NCBI RefSeq assembly: GCF_020524005.1
Contig: NZ_JAIVKK010000001.1
Span: 682,001 to 746,000 of the forward strand
DNA length: 64,000 bases
Origin: Microbulbifer aggregans
Lineage (GTDB): Bacteria > Pseudomonadota > Gammaproteobacteria > Pseudomonadales > Cellvibrionaceae
Direction of reading: 5' to 3'
Shown: positions 33,766-44,498 of the stretch, piece after piece
Layout: the number at the start of each line of letters is the position of its first letter
Numbering within the stretch: position 1 is the stretch's first letter
Program-made: the position numbers and the translations under genes
The notes under the pieces: model-generated
Databases searched by the model: none
Told to the model about the DNA's origin: nothing
What the model saw: the letters and a program-made list of their open reading frames with translations, nothing else

Positions 33766-34437
33766 TCAGGCCTCCTGCGCTGCAACAGCTTTAGAGTTGG
33801 GCGCGATCTTGAACTCCTGCTCTTCAACCTGCTCCGGCTTCCAGCTACGGATTGCCCAGATGATCAGGCCGATCAGGAAGAACGCACTCGGCGGCAGCAG
33901 CAGCATGCCGTTCGGTACATACCAGCCACCGTTGTTGACGGTAGACATGATCTCGATACCGAACAGCTTGCCCGCACCGAACAGCTCACGGATCACGGCG
34001 AGGCAGATCAGGATGAAGCTGTAACCCAGACCGTTGCCGATACCATCGAAGAAGCTGTCCTTGGGACCGTGCTTCATGGCAAAGGCTTCCGCGCGGCCCA
34101 TTACGATACAGTTGGTGATAATCAAACCAACGAATACCGACAGCTGCTTGGAGATGTCGTAGGCATACGCCTTCAGGATCTGGTCCACAACGATTACCAG
34201 CGATGCAATCACGGTCATCTGCACAATGATCCGGATGCTGTTGGGAATGTGGTTACGGATCAGGGATACCGACAAGTTCGAAAACGCGGTAACCGTGGTC
34301 AGAGCGATACACATTACCAGCGTCACTTGCAGCGAGCTGGTTACCGCCAGCGCAGAACAGATACCGAGGATCTGCAACGCGATGGGGTTGTTGTTGAAAA
34401 CCGGCTCCAGCAGAGTGTCTTTCAATTTCATGCTCAT
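33766..34437 (-). CDS. nqrD: NqrD, membrane subunit of Na+-NQR
   Basis: 223 residues, six predicted helices. The paired Cys positions are seen in [16 protein letters not shown] (about residue 29) and [14 protein letters not shown] (about 112). Together with NqrE it forms the iron-binding electron conduit across the membrane. Separated by three bases from nqrE and two from nqrC, indicating tight coupling. Confidence 0.97.
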   Translation of the reverse strand: MSMKLKDTLLEPVFNNNPIALQILGICSALAVTSSLQVTLVMCIALTTVTAFSNLSVSLIRNHIPNSIRIIVQMTVIASLVIVVDQILKAYAYDISKQLSVFVGLIITNCIVMGRAEAFAMKHGPKDSFFDGIGNGLGYSFILICLAVIRELFGAGKLFGIEIMSTVNNGGWYVPNGMLLLPPSAFFLIGLIIWAIRSWKPEQVEEQEFKIAPNSKAVAAQEA

Positions 34438-34439
34438 GC

Positions 34440-35222
34440 TTACGCCTCCCCTGCTTTCAGGTTTTTCAGGAAGGGACCGTAACCCTGGCTACCCAGCCAG
34501 AAGTTAACCAGGTTGTTGACACCTTTACTGGTCAGAGTGGCTCCGGAGAGGCCATCTACCTGGTGTGCAGCTTTCGGGCTGCTCGGGTCAACACTGCCCT
34601 TGATCACAGAGATGTCTACGTCGCCGCTGGCATCGTAAACTTCTTTACCAGCCCACTGGGCCTTCCAGCGCGGGTTGTCAACTTCACCACCCAGTCCTGG
34701 AGTTTCCTTGTGCTCGTAGAAGCCGAGGCCCGCTACGGTGGTCAGGTCGCTCTCCAGAGCCAGGAAGCCGTACAGCTGACCCCACAGGCCGTAACCACGG
34801 ACCGGCAGGATAATGCGCTGCAGCTCACCATTCTTCTCCACCAGGTACACCTCTTTGGTGTTTTCACGGCGGATGATCTTGGCGGTGTCCTGCTCAGCAG
34901 GCAGTTTTTCACTGGCGCTCGCGACTTTGGCCGCAGCACGGCCAGTACCGCCAGCAGGCGCTTCGTCGGTGAACTTGCCAGTACGCAGATCTACGTACTT
35001 GATGGTCACGGATTCAAACGCATCTTCGATGGCCTTGGCGTTGCTCTGATCGGCATCGATCAGGCCACCGGCCAGCAATACGTTCTTCTTCATGTCCAGC
35101 TCAGCGTTGGCTTTCTGGGTAGGCTTGAGCATCACTGCCGCGGTGGAAACCACCACGGAGCAGACGATACACAGCACCAGTGCAACGATCAGCGTACCTT
35201 TTACGGAATCTTTATTAGCCAC
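34440..35222 (-). CDS. nqrC: NqrC, FMN-bearing subunit of Na+-NQR
   Basis: 260 residues from GTG 35222 (start [17 protein letters not shown]), which overlaps the nqrB end by eight bases. A longer upstream frame exists but reads through nqrB in another frame. One N-terminal helix anchors a periplasmic FMN-binding domain. The flavinylation site SGATLTSKG near the C-terminus (about residue 228) holds the Thr that ApbE modifies. Confidence 0.96.
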   Translation of the reverse strand: MANKDSVKGTLIVALVLCIVCSVVVSTAAVMLKPTQKANAELDMKKNVLLAGGLIDADQSNAKAIEDAFESVTIKYVDLRTGKFTDEAPAGGTGRAAAKVASASEKLPAEQDTAKIIRRENTKEVYLVEKNGELQRIILPVRGYGLWGQLYGFLALESDLTTVAGLGFYEHKETPGLGGEVDNPRWKAQWAGKEVYDASGDVDISVIKGSVDPSSPKAAHQVDGLSGATLTSKGVNNLVNFWLGSQGYGPFLKNLKAGEA

Positions 35223-36423
35223 GTGCCAACCTCCGTTTGATATGGGACTGCACCACGAAGTGGTCAAACAGCGGCGCGAACAGGTTGGCGAACAGGATCG
35301 CCAGCATCATGCCTTCCGGGAAGGCCGGGTTCACTACGCGAATCAACACGCACATTACGCCGATGAGGATGCCGTACCACCAGCGACCAGCGTCGGTCAT
35401 GGCAGCGGATACCGGGTCGGTGGTCATGAAGATCAGACCGAAGGCGAAACCGCCCACCACCAGGTGCCAGTACCAGGGCACTCCGAACATCAGGTTGGTT
35501 TCGGAACCAACGAAGTTGAACAGAGTGGCGGTGGCCATCATGCCCAGCAGCGTGCCGGCAACAATGCGCCAGCTGGCAATCTTCATACCGATCAGGATCA
35601 CACCGGCAATCAGCATCGCCAGAGTGGAGGTTTCACCGATAGAGCCCTGCATCTTGCCGAAGAACGCGTCCATCCAGGTCAGCTGACCCGCAGCGTTCAC
35701 CACGCCGTTCTGGATGCCTTCACTCGCCATTACAGACAGCGCGGTCGCACCGGTGTAGCCGTCAACCGCTGTCCATACCGCGTCGCCAGACATGGCCGCC
35801 GGATAGGCGAAGAACAGGAAAGCACGGCCGGTCAGTGCCGGGTTCAGGAAGTTTTTGCCGGTACCACCGAACACTTCCTTACCGATAACCACACCGAAGC
35901 TGATACCCATTGCCACCATCCACAGCGGCAGGTCCGGCGGACAGGTCAGCGCGAACAGGATGGAAGTTACGAAGAAGCCTTCGTTCACTTCGTGGCCACG
36001 TACGGCCGCGAACAGCACTTCCCAGATACCACCCACGATGAAGGTCACCGCGTAGATCGGCAGGAAGTACATGGCGCCGTGCACCAGGTTGTCCCACAGG
36101 CTGTTGGCGTCGTAGCCAGTCAGCGCCCCGATGATGGCGTGACGCCAGCCGGCGGCTTCGGTCATGCCCATGTCAGCCATGATGGTGTTGGCCTGGAAGC
36201 CCACATTCCACATGCCGTAGAACATGGGGATCATGGCGCAAGCCCAAACAGTGATCATGATGCGCTTCAGGTCGATACCATCGCGCACGTGCGCGGTGGT
36301 CTTGGTGCGATCAGCCGGCTGGAACAGACCAGTGTCGATCGCTTCGTACAGCGCGTAGAACTTTTCGTATTTACCGCCCTTGTGGAAGTGCGGCTCCATG
36401 TTGTCGAGTAATTTACGCAACAT
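35215..36423 (-). CDS. nqrB: NqrB, FMN-bearing membrane subunit of Na+-NQR
   Basis: 402 residues with about ten membrane helices. The covalent FMN site is [10 protein letters not shown] (about residue 225). The N-terminal soluble stretch and the conserved [20 protein letters not shown] loop, split as [12 protein letters not shown] and TGRAFLFF, are intact. NqrB is the Na+-translocating and quinone-linked subunit, in which riboflavin also binds. It starts two bases after the nqrA stop. Confidence 0.97.
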   Translation of the reverse strand: MLRKLLDNMEPHFHKGGKYEKFYALYEAIDTGLFQPADRTKTTAHVRDGIDLKRIMITVWACAMIPMFYGMWNVGFQANTIMADMGMTEAAGWRHAIIGALTGYDANSLWDNLVHGAMYFLPIYAVTFIVGGIWEVLFAAVRGHEVNEGFFVTSILFALTCPPDLPLWMVAMGISFGVVIGKEVFGGTGKNFLNPALTGRAFLFFAYPAAMSGDAVWTAVDGYTGATALSVMASEGIQNGVVNAAGQLTWMDAFFGKMQGSIGETSTLAMLIAGVILIGMKIASWRIVAGTLLGMMATATLFNFVGSETNLMFGVPWYWHLVVGGFAFGLIFMTTDPVSAAMTDAGRWWYGILIGVMCVLIRVVNPAFPEGMMLAILFANLFAPLFDHFVVQSHIKRRLARG

Positions 36424-36425
36424 CC

Positions 36426-37766
36426 TTAACCCTCCTTCTCAATACGAGTCAGGTTGTCCCGCAAAATGGGGCCGAAATCGTACTTGCCCGGGCACACGAA
36501 GGTGCACAGCGCCAAGTCTTCTTCATCCAGCTCCAGGGCACCCAACTGCTGGGCAACCTGGGTATCACCAACAACCAGTGCGCGCAGCAGCTGGGTCGGC
36601 AGGATATCCAGCGGCATTACGCGCTCGTAGGTGCCGATTGGCATCAGCGCACGCTCGGAACCGTTGGTGCTGGTGGTGAAGTTGAACAGCTTGCTCTTCA
36701 TAAAGCGGCTGATGTAGATCGGCAGCACGGAGAAGCGGCTCGCACCAGGCGTGAAGTAATGCAGCATCGGGCGCTCACGGCCTTCCTGCAGTACAGAGAT
36801 CTGGTTGTGGTAGCGGCCGAGGTAGGCCAGAGGACCTTCCGCAGTGCGGCCGCCGAATACGGAGCCGGAAATCACGCGGTTGTCGTCGCCAGCGGTCTCA
36901 CCGGCCAGCAGCGCAGTCAGGTCGGCGCCCACACGGGTGCGCAGCAGACGCGGTTTGCTTACCTGAGGGCCACCCAAGGCCACGACGCGGTCGGTGTACA
37001 GTTTGCCGGTTTCAAACAGCTTGCCGACGGCGATCACGTCCTGGTAACCGATGGTCCAAACCTGGCGACCGGGCTTGACCGGGTGCAGGTAGTGGATATG
37101 GGTACCGGAAAGGCCAGCCGGGTGCGGACCCGCGAAGGCTTCGCGCTGAACGGAAGCAACGCTCGGTACAGAGATGTCCGCGTCAGGCGCGGTACATACG
37201 AAGGTCTTCTCGGCCAGCTTGGCGAGAATCTCAACGCCCTGGGTGAACGCATCGCGCTGCTCGGCGATGATCACAGCAGGGTCGGCCGCCAGCGGGTTGG
37301 TATCCATGGCATTGATAAACAGCGCAGACGGCTGGGCATCCAGTGCCGGTACCTTGCTGTACGGACGGGTGCGCAGTGCAGTCCAGAGACCGGACTCCTG
37401 CAGGTTTACCCGTACCTGCTCAGCGGTCAGGCTGGCCAGCTGACCAGCACCGTAGCTGGCAAACTGCTCGGCCTCATCGCCCTCGACCTCGATGACAACA
37501 GACTGCAGCACCCGACGGGCACCACGGTTGATTGCCACTACGCGGCCGGCAGCTGGTGCGGTGTAGCGCACGCCTTCGGTTTTCTTATCGGTGAACAGCA
37601 GCTGTCCGAGTTTGACGCTATCCCCTTCCGCAACTGCCATGGTCGGCTTCATCCCGTTGTAATCGGGACCAAGTACCGCAACAGTCTTGGCTGCAGGTGC
37701 ATCGTAGATGACCTGCTCGGGCGCGCCGGATATGGGTAAATCCAATCCCCGACGGATTTTTCTCAT
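36426..37766 (-). CDS. nqrA: NqrA, cytoplasmic subunit of Na+-NQR
   Basis: 446 residues, soluble. It begins [18 protein letters not shown], the typical NqrA N-terminus, and ends with the [21 protein letters not shown] segment, split as [10 protein letters not shown] and [11 protein letters not shown]. NqrA binds quinone together with NqrB. It is the first gene of nqrABCDEF; the promoter lies in the 412-base gap upstream, perhaps at 38032-38037, giving a leader of roughly 260 bases. Confidence 0.97.
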   Translation of the reverse strand: MRKIRRGLDLPISGAPEQVIYDAPAAKTVAVLGPDYNGMKPTMAVAEGDSVKLGQLLFTDKKTEGVRYTAPAAGRVVAINRGARRVLQSVVIEVEGDEAEQFASYGAGQLASLTAEQVRVNLQESGLWTALRTRPYSKVPALDAQPSALFINAMDTNPLAADPAVIIAEQRDAFTQGVEILAKLAEKTFVCTAPDADISVPSVASVQREAFAGPHPAGLSGTHIHYLHPVKPGRQVWTIGYQDVIAVGKLFETGKLYTDRVVALGGPQVSKPRLLRTRVGADLTALLAGETAGDDNRVISGSVFGGRTAEGPLAYLGRYHNQISVLQEGRERPMLHYFTPGASRFSVLPIYISRFMKSKLFNFTTSTNGSERALMPIGTYERVMPLDILPTQLLRALVVGDTQVAQQLGALELDEEDLALCTFVCPGKYDFGPILRDNLTRIEKEG

Positions 37767-38031
37767 ACGCCTATGCCTAAGTTCTAAGTTGGTAGGTTTG
37801 TAAGCTTCTAGGTTTAAAAAACGCTAAAAATGAAAAGAGGAAACCCATAGCGGGGACTTAGGCCGCGGCAAACATAGGCCTTGACCAAATAGTAGCCACA
37901 CCTCAGCGAGCCACTAAATTAGAAGTTGCTAACCACCCGGGAACACTGAATTTCCGCCAGCACTCATCAGGGCTCAGCGATCTTCAGGCACAATTATCCC
38001 GGCTGCACGGCAGCCCCGCAAAATCGCGCGC

Positions 38032-38037
38032 ATTATA
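38032..38037 (-). promoter_or_regulatory. Candidate -10 element for the nqr operon
   Basis: A perfect TATAAT on the minus strand (38037-38032) within the gap 37767-38178. The -35 candidate at 17-base spacing (TGGTAA, 38060-38055) matches consensus poorly, so an activator may be needed. The rest of the gap shows no gene. Confidence 0.4.
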
Positions 38038-38178
38038 AGGATGGGACAAAGTGTTTACCAGAGCGAAAGCAGCCAAAAGCGGCGAAGAGGGGGAAATTTT
38101 TGCTGAAAAAACAACAACTTTAGAGGAAGTGACACCCCGGGACGGGCACGCCCGCCCCGGGAACCGGTCAGTCGCCGC

Positions 38179-39636
38179 TTAGTCCTTCTTGGGGAAGAGC
38201 TCGTAGCGGACACCGGCCATATCTTCGAGGCAGCGAACAACCTGGCAGCTGTAGCCGAACTCGTTGTCGTACCAGCAGTACAGTACTGCGTTGTCTTCCT
38301 CGACGATGGTGGCGATCGAGTCGAAAACGCACGCGCGACGGGAGCCTACGAAGTCGCTGGACACCACTTCCGGGGAGTTGGTGAAGTCGATCTGCTGGCG
38401 CAGCGGCGAGTGCAGCGCCACATCGCGCATGTACTCGTTCAACTCTTCCTTGGTGGTTTCCTTGCCCAGGCGCAGGTTCAGGATGGCCATGGACACGTTC
38501 GGGGTCGGCACACGGATCGCATTACCGGTCAGCTTGCCCTTCAGCTCAGGCAGCGCCTTGGATACCGCTTTCGCCGCACCGGTCTCGGTCAATACCATGT
38601 TCAGTGCAGCGGAACGACCGCGACGCTCACCCTTGTGATAGTTGTCGATCAGGTTCTGGTCATTGGTGTAGGCGTGAACGGTCTCAACGTGGCCGTGCTC
38701 AACGCCGTACTTGTCCATCATGGCTTTCAGTACCGGCACAATGGCATTGGTGGTACAGGAAGCGGCGGACAGGATCTTGTCTTCCGGGGTGATATCGCCG
38801 TTGTTGATACCGTAAACGATATTCTTGATGTCACCCTTGCCCGGTGCGGTCAGCAGCACCTTGGCGGCACCCTTGCTTTCCAGGTGCTGCGCCAGGCCTT
38901 CCTCGTCGCGCCATACACCAGTACTGTCAACGATCAACGCATTGCTGATGCCGTATTCGGTGTAATCCACTTCCTGCGGGGAGTTTGCGTAGATCACCTT
39001 CACTTCGTTGCCGTTACAGATCAGGCTACTGGACTCTTCATCAACACGGATGGTGCCGTTGAAGGCGCCATGCACGGAGTCGCGACGCAGCAGGGAGGCA
39101 CGCTTGACCAGGTCATTATCCGCCTTGCCCTTGCGCAGCACGATCGCACGCAGACGCAGCACATCACCACTGCCGGCCTTCTCGATCAACAGGCGTGCCA
39201 CCAGGCGGCCGATACGGCCGAAACCGTAAATCACCACGTCTTGCGGTTGCGGCAGCGGAGTGCCAGCACCGGACGCGTCTGCCAGCTCTTCACGAACAAA
39301 GTCTTCAACAGACAGGCCGCGCTCATCACGCATGAATTTATTGGTCAGGGTGCCCAGGTCGATATGCACCGGACCCAGCTCAAGTTTGCAAATGGCTTCC
39401 AGCACCGGGAAGGTTTCGAACTCGGACAGTTCATTCTCTTCCACCTGACGCACAAAGCGGTGCGCCTTCATGATGCTCAGCACAGAGCGATTGACCAGGT
39501 TCTGGCCGTACATATAAATGCCGACGTTGCTTTCCCGGTTGAGCTTGCCAATCATCGGAATCATGGATTCCGCCAGCGCTTCACGCGCTTTCCAGTCTTT
39601 GAAAAAGTCTGCGGGCTTCGGTCGCTTCTGAGTCAC
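38179..39636 (-). CDS. gap: Long-form glyceraldehyde-3-phosphate dehydrogenase
   Basis: 485 residues from GTG 39636 (MTQKRPKPADFF), preceded by AGAGGTG at good spacing. An upstream TTG (39654) is less likely. The C-terminal 330 residues are a normal GAPDH: NAD-binding YGFGRIGRLVAR, the catalytic Cys in SAASCTTNAIVP, and the substrate segment RRGRSAALNM. About 140 extra residues precede it, an extension also found in pseudomonad and other marine gammaproteobacterial enzymes next to mfd. The extension has no motif I recognise; it may regulate activity or direction (gluconeogenic use has been proposed for such forms). Divergent from mfd. Confidence 0.93.
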   Translation of the reverse strand: MTQKRPKPADFFKDWKAREALAESMIPMIGKLNRESNVGIYMYGQNLVNRSVLSIMKAHRFVRQVEENELSEFETFPVLEAICKLELGPVHIDLGTLTNKFMRDERGLSVEDFVREELADASGAGTPLPQPQDVVIYGFGRIGRLVARLLIEKAGSGDVLRLRAIVLRKGKADNDLVKRASLLRRDSVHGAFNGTIRVDEESSSLICNGNEVKVIYANSPQEVDYTEYGISNALIVDSTGVWRDEEGLAQHLESKGAAKVLLTAPGKGDIKNIVYGINNGDITPEDKILSAASCTTNAIVPVLKAMMDKYGVEHGHVETVHAYTNDQNLIDNYHKGERRGRSAALNMVLTETGAAKAVSKALPELKGKLTGNAIRVPTPNVSMAILNLRLGKETTKEELNEYMRDVALHSPLRQQIDFTNSPEVVSSDFVGSRRACVFDSIATIVEEDNAVLYCWYDNEFGYSCQVVRCLEDMAGVRYELFPKKD

Positions 39637-39958
39637 TGTCAGACACCTCTGCAAAGTGAAAAATATAGGTCCTGGTACGGCGCCCGGCGGCCATTTGAAT
39701 CAGCCCCCAGGTCACATCGCAGCGGATTATGTGTATTCCCCCTCAGGCGCGCAACCGCACGAAAAACAGTCAAAAAACTGTAGTTAAACTACATTCAAAC
39801 ACACCGGAAAATGGCCGGTCAGGGCTCCAGAATTCCGCTCCCGCGCGCATACGGAAAACAGGATTTTCACCAGCAGCCTGCACCGGCCATCGATCGCCGC
39901 TACAATAGTGCGCCTTCCGCCCTCTACGCGGTCAGAAAGTACGGAATTATAAGGAAAC

Positions 39959-42900
39959 ATGAGCCAGTTCCCCCCACTATCGCCCCCCGCCTTCCGCGAC
40001 CAGAACGACCGCCAGTATTGGGGGCAACTCCACGGCGCCAGCGCCGCGCTGGCAATTTTACAGGCGGCCCGAACGGCCCCAAGCCCAACCCTGGTGATTG
40101 CGCGCAATAGCCAGGAAGCGCACCAGCTTGAGGTCCAGCTGAAATTTTTTAACAAGTCACGGCGAGATGGGGGCCTGGAAAATAATTCCCCGAACGGTGA
40201 GGATGAGCTGGAAATCTTCCAGTTCCCGGATTGGGAAATCCTCCCCTACGACACCTTCTCCCCACACCAGGACATCATTTCGGACCGCCTGGCCACCCTG
40301 TATCGATTACCGCAGATGTACAGCGGGATCGTCATAGTCCCGGTGAGTACCGCCCTGCACCGACTGGCCCCCAAAGATTATGTGGCCGGCAACGCCCTGG
40401 TACTGCACGAGGGACAAAAATTTGACCTGAACACGCAGCGCAAATTACTGGAGCAGGCGGGCTACCACTGCGTGGATACCGTTTATGAGCACGGCGAGTT
40501 TGCCGTGCGCGGCTCCTTAATGGATATTTTCCCGATGGGCAGTTCCCTGCCCTACCGGATCGACCTGTTTGACGATGAAATTGAATCCCTGCGCACCTTT
40601 GACCCGGAAGACCAGCGCACGGTCGACCGTGTGGAGCAAATCGATCTGCTGCCGGCTCGAGAGTTCCCGATGCACAAGGCCGGGCTGGCCAAGTTCCTGG
40701 AACGCTGGCACGAACAGTTCGACGTGGATCCCGGCCCGGTGTCCATATACCAGGACATCAGCGCGGGTATCGCACCAGCGGGTATTGAGTATTACCTGCC
40801 CCTGTTCTTTGACGAATGTGCCAGCCTCTTTGACTACCTGCCCGAAAGCAGCCCGATATTCATCCAGGGCGACCTGCAAAAACCGGTGGAATCGTTCTGG
40901 CACGAAACCGAAAATCGCTTCCAGAGCCGCCGGGGTGATCTGACCCGGCCGATTCTCGAGCCCCGCCAGGTACTGCTGAACGTCGATGAGTTTTACGGGG
41001 CCCTAAAAACGCACCCGCGGGCTTTCTTCTCAACGGAATCCCTTGAGGAAGCCGCCGGCAACTACAACTTCGCTACCGCCGCGCCCCCCAGCCTTCCGGT
41101 GAACGGGAAATCGGAACAACCGCTTGGGGCACTGGAAGCCTACCTGATGGAATATTCGGGCCGGGTACTCTTCTGTGCGGAAAGTAATGGCCGCCGCGAG
41201 GCCCTGCTGGAACTGCTGTCCGGCATCCGCCAGAAACCGAAAACATTCGACTGCTGGGAGGCCTTTGTCGATAGCGGCGAAGCCTTCGGGATTACCGTAG
41301 CCCCCATTGACCAGGGCATGGTACTGCAGGACCCGGCCATCAACGTGATCTCGGAGCCACAGCTGTTCGGTGACCGCGTGCTGCAACAGCGCCGCCGTCG
41401 CAAGGCCAAGGAAGATGCGGACAATGCGGTCAAAAACCTCGCAGAACTGCGTATCGGCGCACCCGTGGTACACATCGACCACGGTGTCGGTCGCTACAAG
41501 GGGCTGCAAAGCCTCGATATTGATGGGCAACAGGCCGAATTCCTGACCCTGGAATACGGTGATGGCGCCAAACTTTACGTCCCGGTCGCCAGCCTGCATC
41601 TGATCAGCCGCTATTCCGGTGCCGACGAGGAACTGGCGCCACTGCACAAGCTCGGCAGCGAGCAGTGGCAGAAAGCCAAGCGCAAGGCCGCAGAAAAAGT
41701 ACGGGATGCCGCAGCGGAACTGCTCGATATCTACGCGCGCCGCGAAGCCCGTGTGGGCCACGCATTTGGCAACCCCGGACTCGCCTACCGGGAATTCGCC
41801 GCCGGTTTCCCGTTCGAGGAAACGCCGGACCAGCAGCACGCCATCGAATCCGTCGTGGCCGACATGCTGTCCGATAAACCCATGGATCGCCTGGTGTGCG
41901 GCGACGTGGGCTTCGGCAAGACCGAAGTTGCGATGCGCGCAGCGTTTGTTGCTGCGCACGAAGGCAGACAGGTCGCCATGCTGGTGCCGACCACCCTGCT
42001 CGCGCAGCAACATTTCCAGACCCTGCAGGATCGCTTTGCCGATTGGCCCGTGGCAATCGAGGTTATCTCCCGTTTCCGCAGCTCCAAAGAAGTGGACGCG
42101 ATCAAGGAACGGATTGCGGAAGGCAAGGTGGACATTCTCGTCGGCACGCACAAGCTGCTGCAGAGCGACCTCAAGTTCAAGAATCTGGGCCTGCTGATCA
42201 TCGACGAGGAGCACCGCTTCGGGGTTCGCCAGAAGGAAAAACTGAAGAGCCTGCGCTCGGAAGTGGACATTCTCAACCTCACTGCCACTCCTATCCCCCG
42301 GACCCTGAATATGGCCATGGCCGGTATTCGCGACCTGTCCGTGATCGCTACCCCGCCAGCGCGGCGCCTGTCCGTGAAGACCTTCGTACGCGAGCGCGAC
42401 GACGCCCTGGTAAAGGAAGCCATCCTTCGCGAAATCCTGCGCGGTGGCCAGGTGTACTTCCTGCACAACGAGGTGAAAAGCATCGAACGCATCGCCCGCG
42501 AGATCCAGGAGCTGGTTCCGGAAGCGCGCGTGGGTGTCGGTCACGGCCAGATGCGCGAGCGCGAGCTGGAACAGGTCATGGGGGACTTCTACCACAAGCG
42601 CTTCAACGTGCTGGTATGTACCACCATTATTGAAACCGGTATCGACGTACCCAGCGCCAACACCATCCTTATCGAGCGCGCCGACAAGTTCGGCCTCGCC
42701 CAGCTGCACCAGTTGCGCGGCCGGGTTGGTCGCTCACACCATCAGGCCTATGCGTACCTGCTTACCCCGAACAAGCGCGCCATGACCGCCGACGCCGTCA
42801 AACGGCTGGAGGCCATCAGCGAAGCCCAGGACCTGGGCGCTGGCTTCACCCTCGCCACCCACGATCTGGAGATTCGAGGGGCCGGTGAACTCCTGGGCGA

Positions 42901-43456
42901 AGAACAGAGCGGACAGATCCAGAGTGTCGGCTTCAATCTGTACATGGAAATGCTGGACCATGCCGTCAAGGCCATCCGCGAAGGCCGCACACCCAATATC
43001 GACGAACCACTGGAATCACCCGCTGTGGACGTAAACCTGCGGGTGCCGGCACTGATCCCGGAAGACTATCTGCCGGACGTCCACAGCCGCCTGATCATGT
43101 ACAAGCGTATCGCCAACGCCGAAGACAAGGCCGCCCTGAAAGAGCTGCAAGTGGAGATGATCGACCGTTTCGGCCTGCTGCCGGACCCCGTCAAACACCT
43201 GTTCCGGATTACCGAAATCAAGCTCAACGCCAACAAGATGGGCATCCGTAAGCTCGAAGCGTCCGCCAGCCGCGGCCGTATCGAATTTGCCGAGCAGGCC
43301 AATGTGGATCCGCTTACCCTGGTCAAGCTGGTACAAAGCCGCCCCACCAGCTTCCAACTACAGGGCGCCAACCAGCTAAGCTTCACACTGGATGAAAGCG
43401 GCCCGGAGCAGCGCCTGCAACAGGTAACCGAGGTACTGGAGCAACTATCCCGATAG
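39959..43456 (+). CDS. mfd: Mfd, transcription-repair coupling factor
   Basis: 1165 residues, full length. An SF2 translocase that removes stalled RNA polymerase at DNA lesions and recruits UvrA. UvrB-like N-terminal modules (about 1-340), RNA-polymerase-interaction domain (about 490-565, with HIDHGVGRYKGL), then RecG-like motor motifs: Walker A CGDVGFGKTE, DEEH box (IIDEEHRFGVRQKEK), LTATPIPRTL, and motif VI QLRGRVGRS. The C-terminal regulatory domain (about 1000-1150) is complete. Divergent from gap; followed after 95 bases by the csiV-like gene. Confidence 0.97.
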   Translation: MSQFPPLSPPAFRDQNDRQYWGQLHGASAALAILQAARTAPSPTLVIARNSQEAHQLEVQLKFFNKSRRDGGLENNSPNGEDELEIFQFPDWEILPYDTFSPHQDIISDRLATLYRLPQMYSGIVIVPVSTALHRLAPKDYVAGNALVLHEGQKFDLNTQRKLLEQAGYHCVDTVYEHGEFAVRGSLMDIFPMGSSLPYRIDLFDDEIESLRTFDPEDQRTVDRVEQIDLLPAREFPMHKAGLAKFLERWHEQFDVDPGPVSIYQDISAGIAPAGIEYYLPLFFDECASLFDYLPESSPIFIQGDLQKPVESFWHETENRFQSRRGDLTRPILEPRQVLLNVDEFYGALKTHPRAFFSTESLEEAAGNYNFATAAPPSLPVNGKSEQPLGALEAYLMEYSGRVLFCAESNGRREALLELLSGIRQKPKTFDCWEAFVDSGEAFGITVAPIDQGMVLQDPAINVISEPQLFGDRVLQQRRRRKAKEDADNAVKNLAELRIGAPVVHIDHGVGRYKGLQSLDIDGQQAEFLTLEYGDGAKLYVPVASLHLISRYSGADEELAPLHKLGSEQWQKAKRKAAEKVRDAAAELLDIYARREARVGHAFGNPGLAYREFAAGFPFEETPDQQHAIESVVADMLSDKPMDRLVCGDVGFGKTEVAMRAAFVAAHEGRQVAMLVPTTLLAQQHFQTLQDRFADWPVAIEVISRFRSSKEVDAIKERIAEGKVDILVGTHKLLQSDLKFKNLGLLIIDEEHRFGVRQKEKLKSLRSEVDILNLTATPIPRTLNMAMAGIRDLSVIATPPARRLSVKTFVRERDDALVKEAILREILRGGQVYFLHNEVKSIERIAREIQELVPEARVGVGHGQMRERELEQVMGDFYHKRFNVLVCTTIIETGIDVPSANTILIERADKFGLAQLHQLRGRVGRSHHQAYAYLLTPNKRAMTADAVKRLEAISEAQDLGAGFTLATHDLEIRGAGELLGEEQSGQIQSVGFNLYMEMLDHAVKAIREGRTPNIDEPLESPAVDVNLRVPALIPEDYLPDVHSRLIMYKRIANAEDKAALKELQVEMIDRFGLLPDPVKHLFRITEIKLNANKMGIRKLEASASRGRIEFAEQANVDPLTLVKLVQSRPTSFQLQGANQLSFTLDESGPEQRLQQVTEVLEQLSR

Positions 43457-43551
43457 CGCATTCATGGCACAATCGTGCAGGAAAACAGTGGTAACATGGG
43501 ACCCTTCGCCGCCAGCGCAACGCGGCCCATAACGACAATAGCGGTATCAAG

Positions 43552-44388
43552 ATGACCAATATTAAACGTCGCTTCAGACACCTTGGCAGCGCCCTGCTTC
43601 TCGCACTCTGCGCGAGCGGCGCCGAGGCTGCCAGCTATGCAGGCACCCAGTTCGAAATCGAGCTGGTGGTTTTCAGCCGTGAAGACGGCATGAAGCAGTC
43701 CCGGGAAAGCTGGCCAGCGGCGCCACGCCTGGAGTATGCAGACCGCTGGGTAGACTTCGATACCCCATCTTCCAGCGACCCCACGCTTCCTGCCCTCCTG
43801 CCCGCCGCCAACCAGCTGGGCAACAAGGCGGACGCACTGCGACGCAGCTCGGGCTACCAGGTTCTCTTCCACAAAACCTGGCGACAGGTGTTACAGGAAG
43901 GACGCTACGCGCCACAGGTGCTGATCACAGGTGGCCAGCCCCTTCAGGACCACCATGCGCTGGAAGGCAGTATCACCGTCAGCGTATCCCGCTACCTGCA
44001 CCTGAGCACCGACCTGTGGCTGAGTGAGCTCGACGCACCCGCAAGCGCTTCACTTGCCCAGACCAGCACCCCGGGCATCCAGGTTCCACGGCAGCCGAAA
44101 ACCCCGCTGCGCCCACAGGAAAGCGAAGAGCCCATGACCCTCTCTTCTGCCAACAGCGGATATAGCACCAGCGCGGACACCGCCACCTTTTATGGCGAGG
44201 GCGAATCACTGGGACCCGCCCCATTTTTTGCCAGCCGGGTCGCAGTACTGCAGGAGGAACGCCGCCTGCGTAGCGGAGAGCTGCACTATATCGACCACCC
44301 CAAGCTGGGCGTACTGATCGAAGTGCGCACTGTGAACGCTCAGCCCGGCGAAGATACGGAAGAAAGCCTGGACCTATCCGGGCAATAA
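43552..44388 (+). CDS. CsiV-like periplasmic protein
   Basis: 278 residues. A signal peptide (about 26 residues, ending GAEA) precedes a domain beginning with the CsiV-type FEIELVVFSREDGMKQSRE (QFEIELVVFSR). The chain ends in RRLRSGELHYIDHPKLGVLI, also characteristic of the family. CsiV in Shewanella/Pseudoalteromonas-like bacteria and its relatives are envelope proteins with proposed peptidoglycan binding. The middle (about 160-220) is Pro/Ser-rich and looks disordered. It follows mfd on the same strand and may share its transcript. Confidence 0.75.
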   Translation: MTNIKRRFRHLGSALLLALCASGAEAASYAGTQFEIELVVFSREDGMKQSRESWPAAPRLEYADRWVDFDTPSSSDPTLPALLPAANQLGNKADALRRSSGYQVLFHKTWRQVLQEGRYAPQVLITGGQPLQDHHALEGSITVSVSRYLHLSTDLWLSELDAPASASLAQTSTPGIQVPRQPKTPLRPQESEEPMTLSSANSGYSTSADTATFYGEGESLGPAPFFASRVAVLQEERRLRSGELHYIDHPKLGVLIEVRTVNAQPGEDTEESLDLSGQ

Positions 44389-44403
44389 TTGATACTTATT
44401 AAA

Positions 44404-44428
44404 AAGGCGGCCCGATATGGGCCGCCTT
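44404..44428 (+). terminator. Probable terminator after the CsiV-like gene
   Basis: AAGGCGGCCC, loop GATAT, GGGCCGCCTT, 15 bases past the stop. The stem is strong, but the T-tract is short (TTGCGTTT). Confidence 0.65.
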
Positions 44429-44498
44429 GCGTTTCAGCTAACCAAGAAAATATTTCCCAATAATAACTCCATCAATTCGCTTCAAATATTTGAAACCT

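Noticed and set aside
41030..42709. A 559-codon open frame opposite mfd
   Set aside because: Antisense shadow of mfd; no recognisable domain, no start signal.
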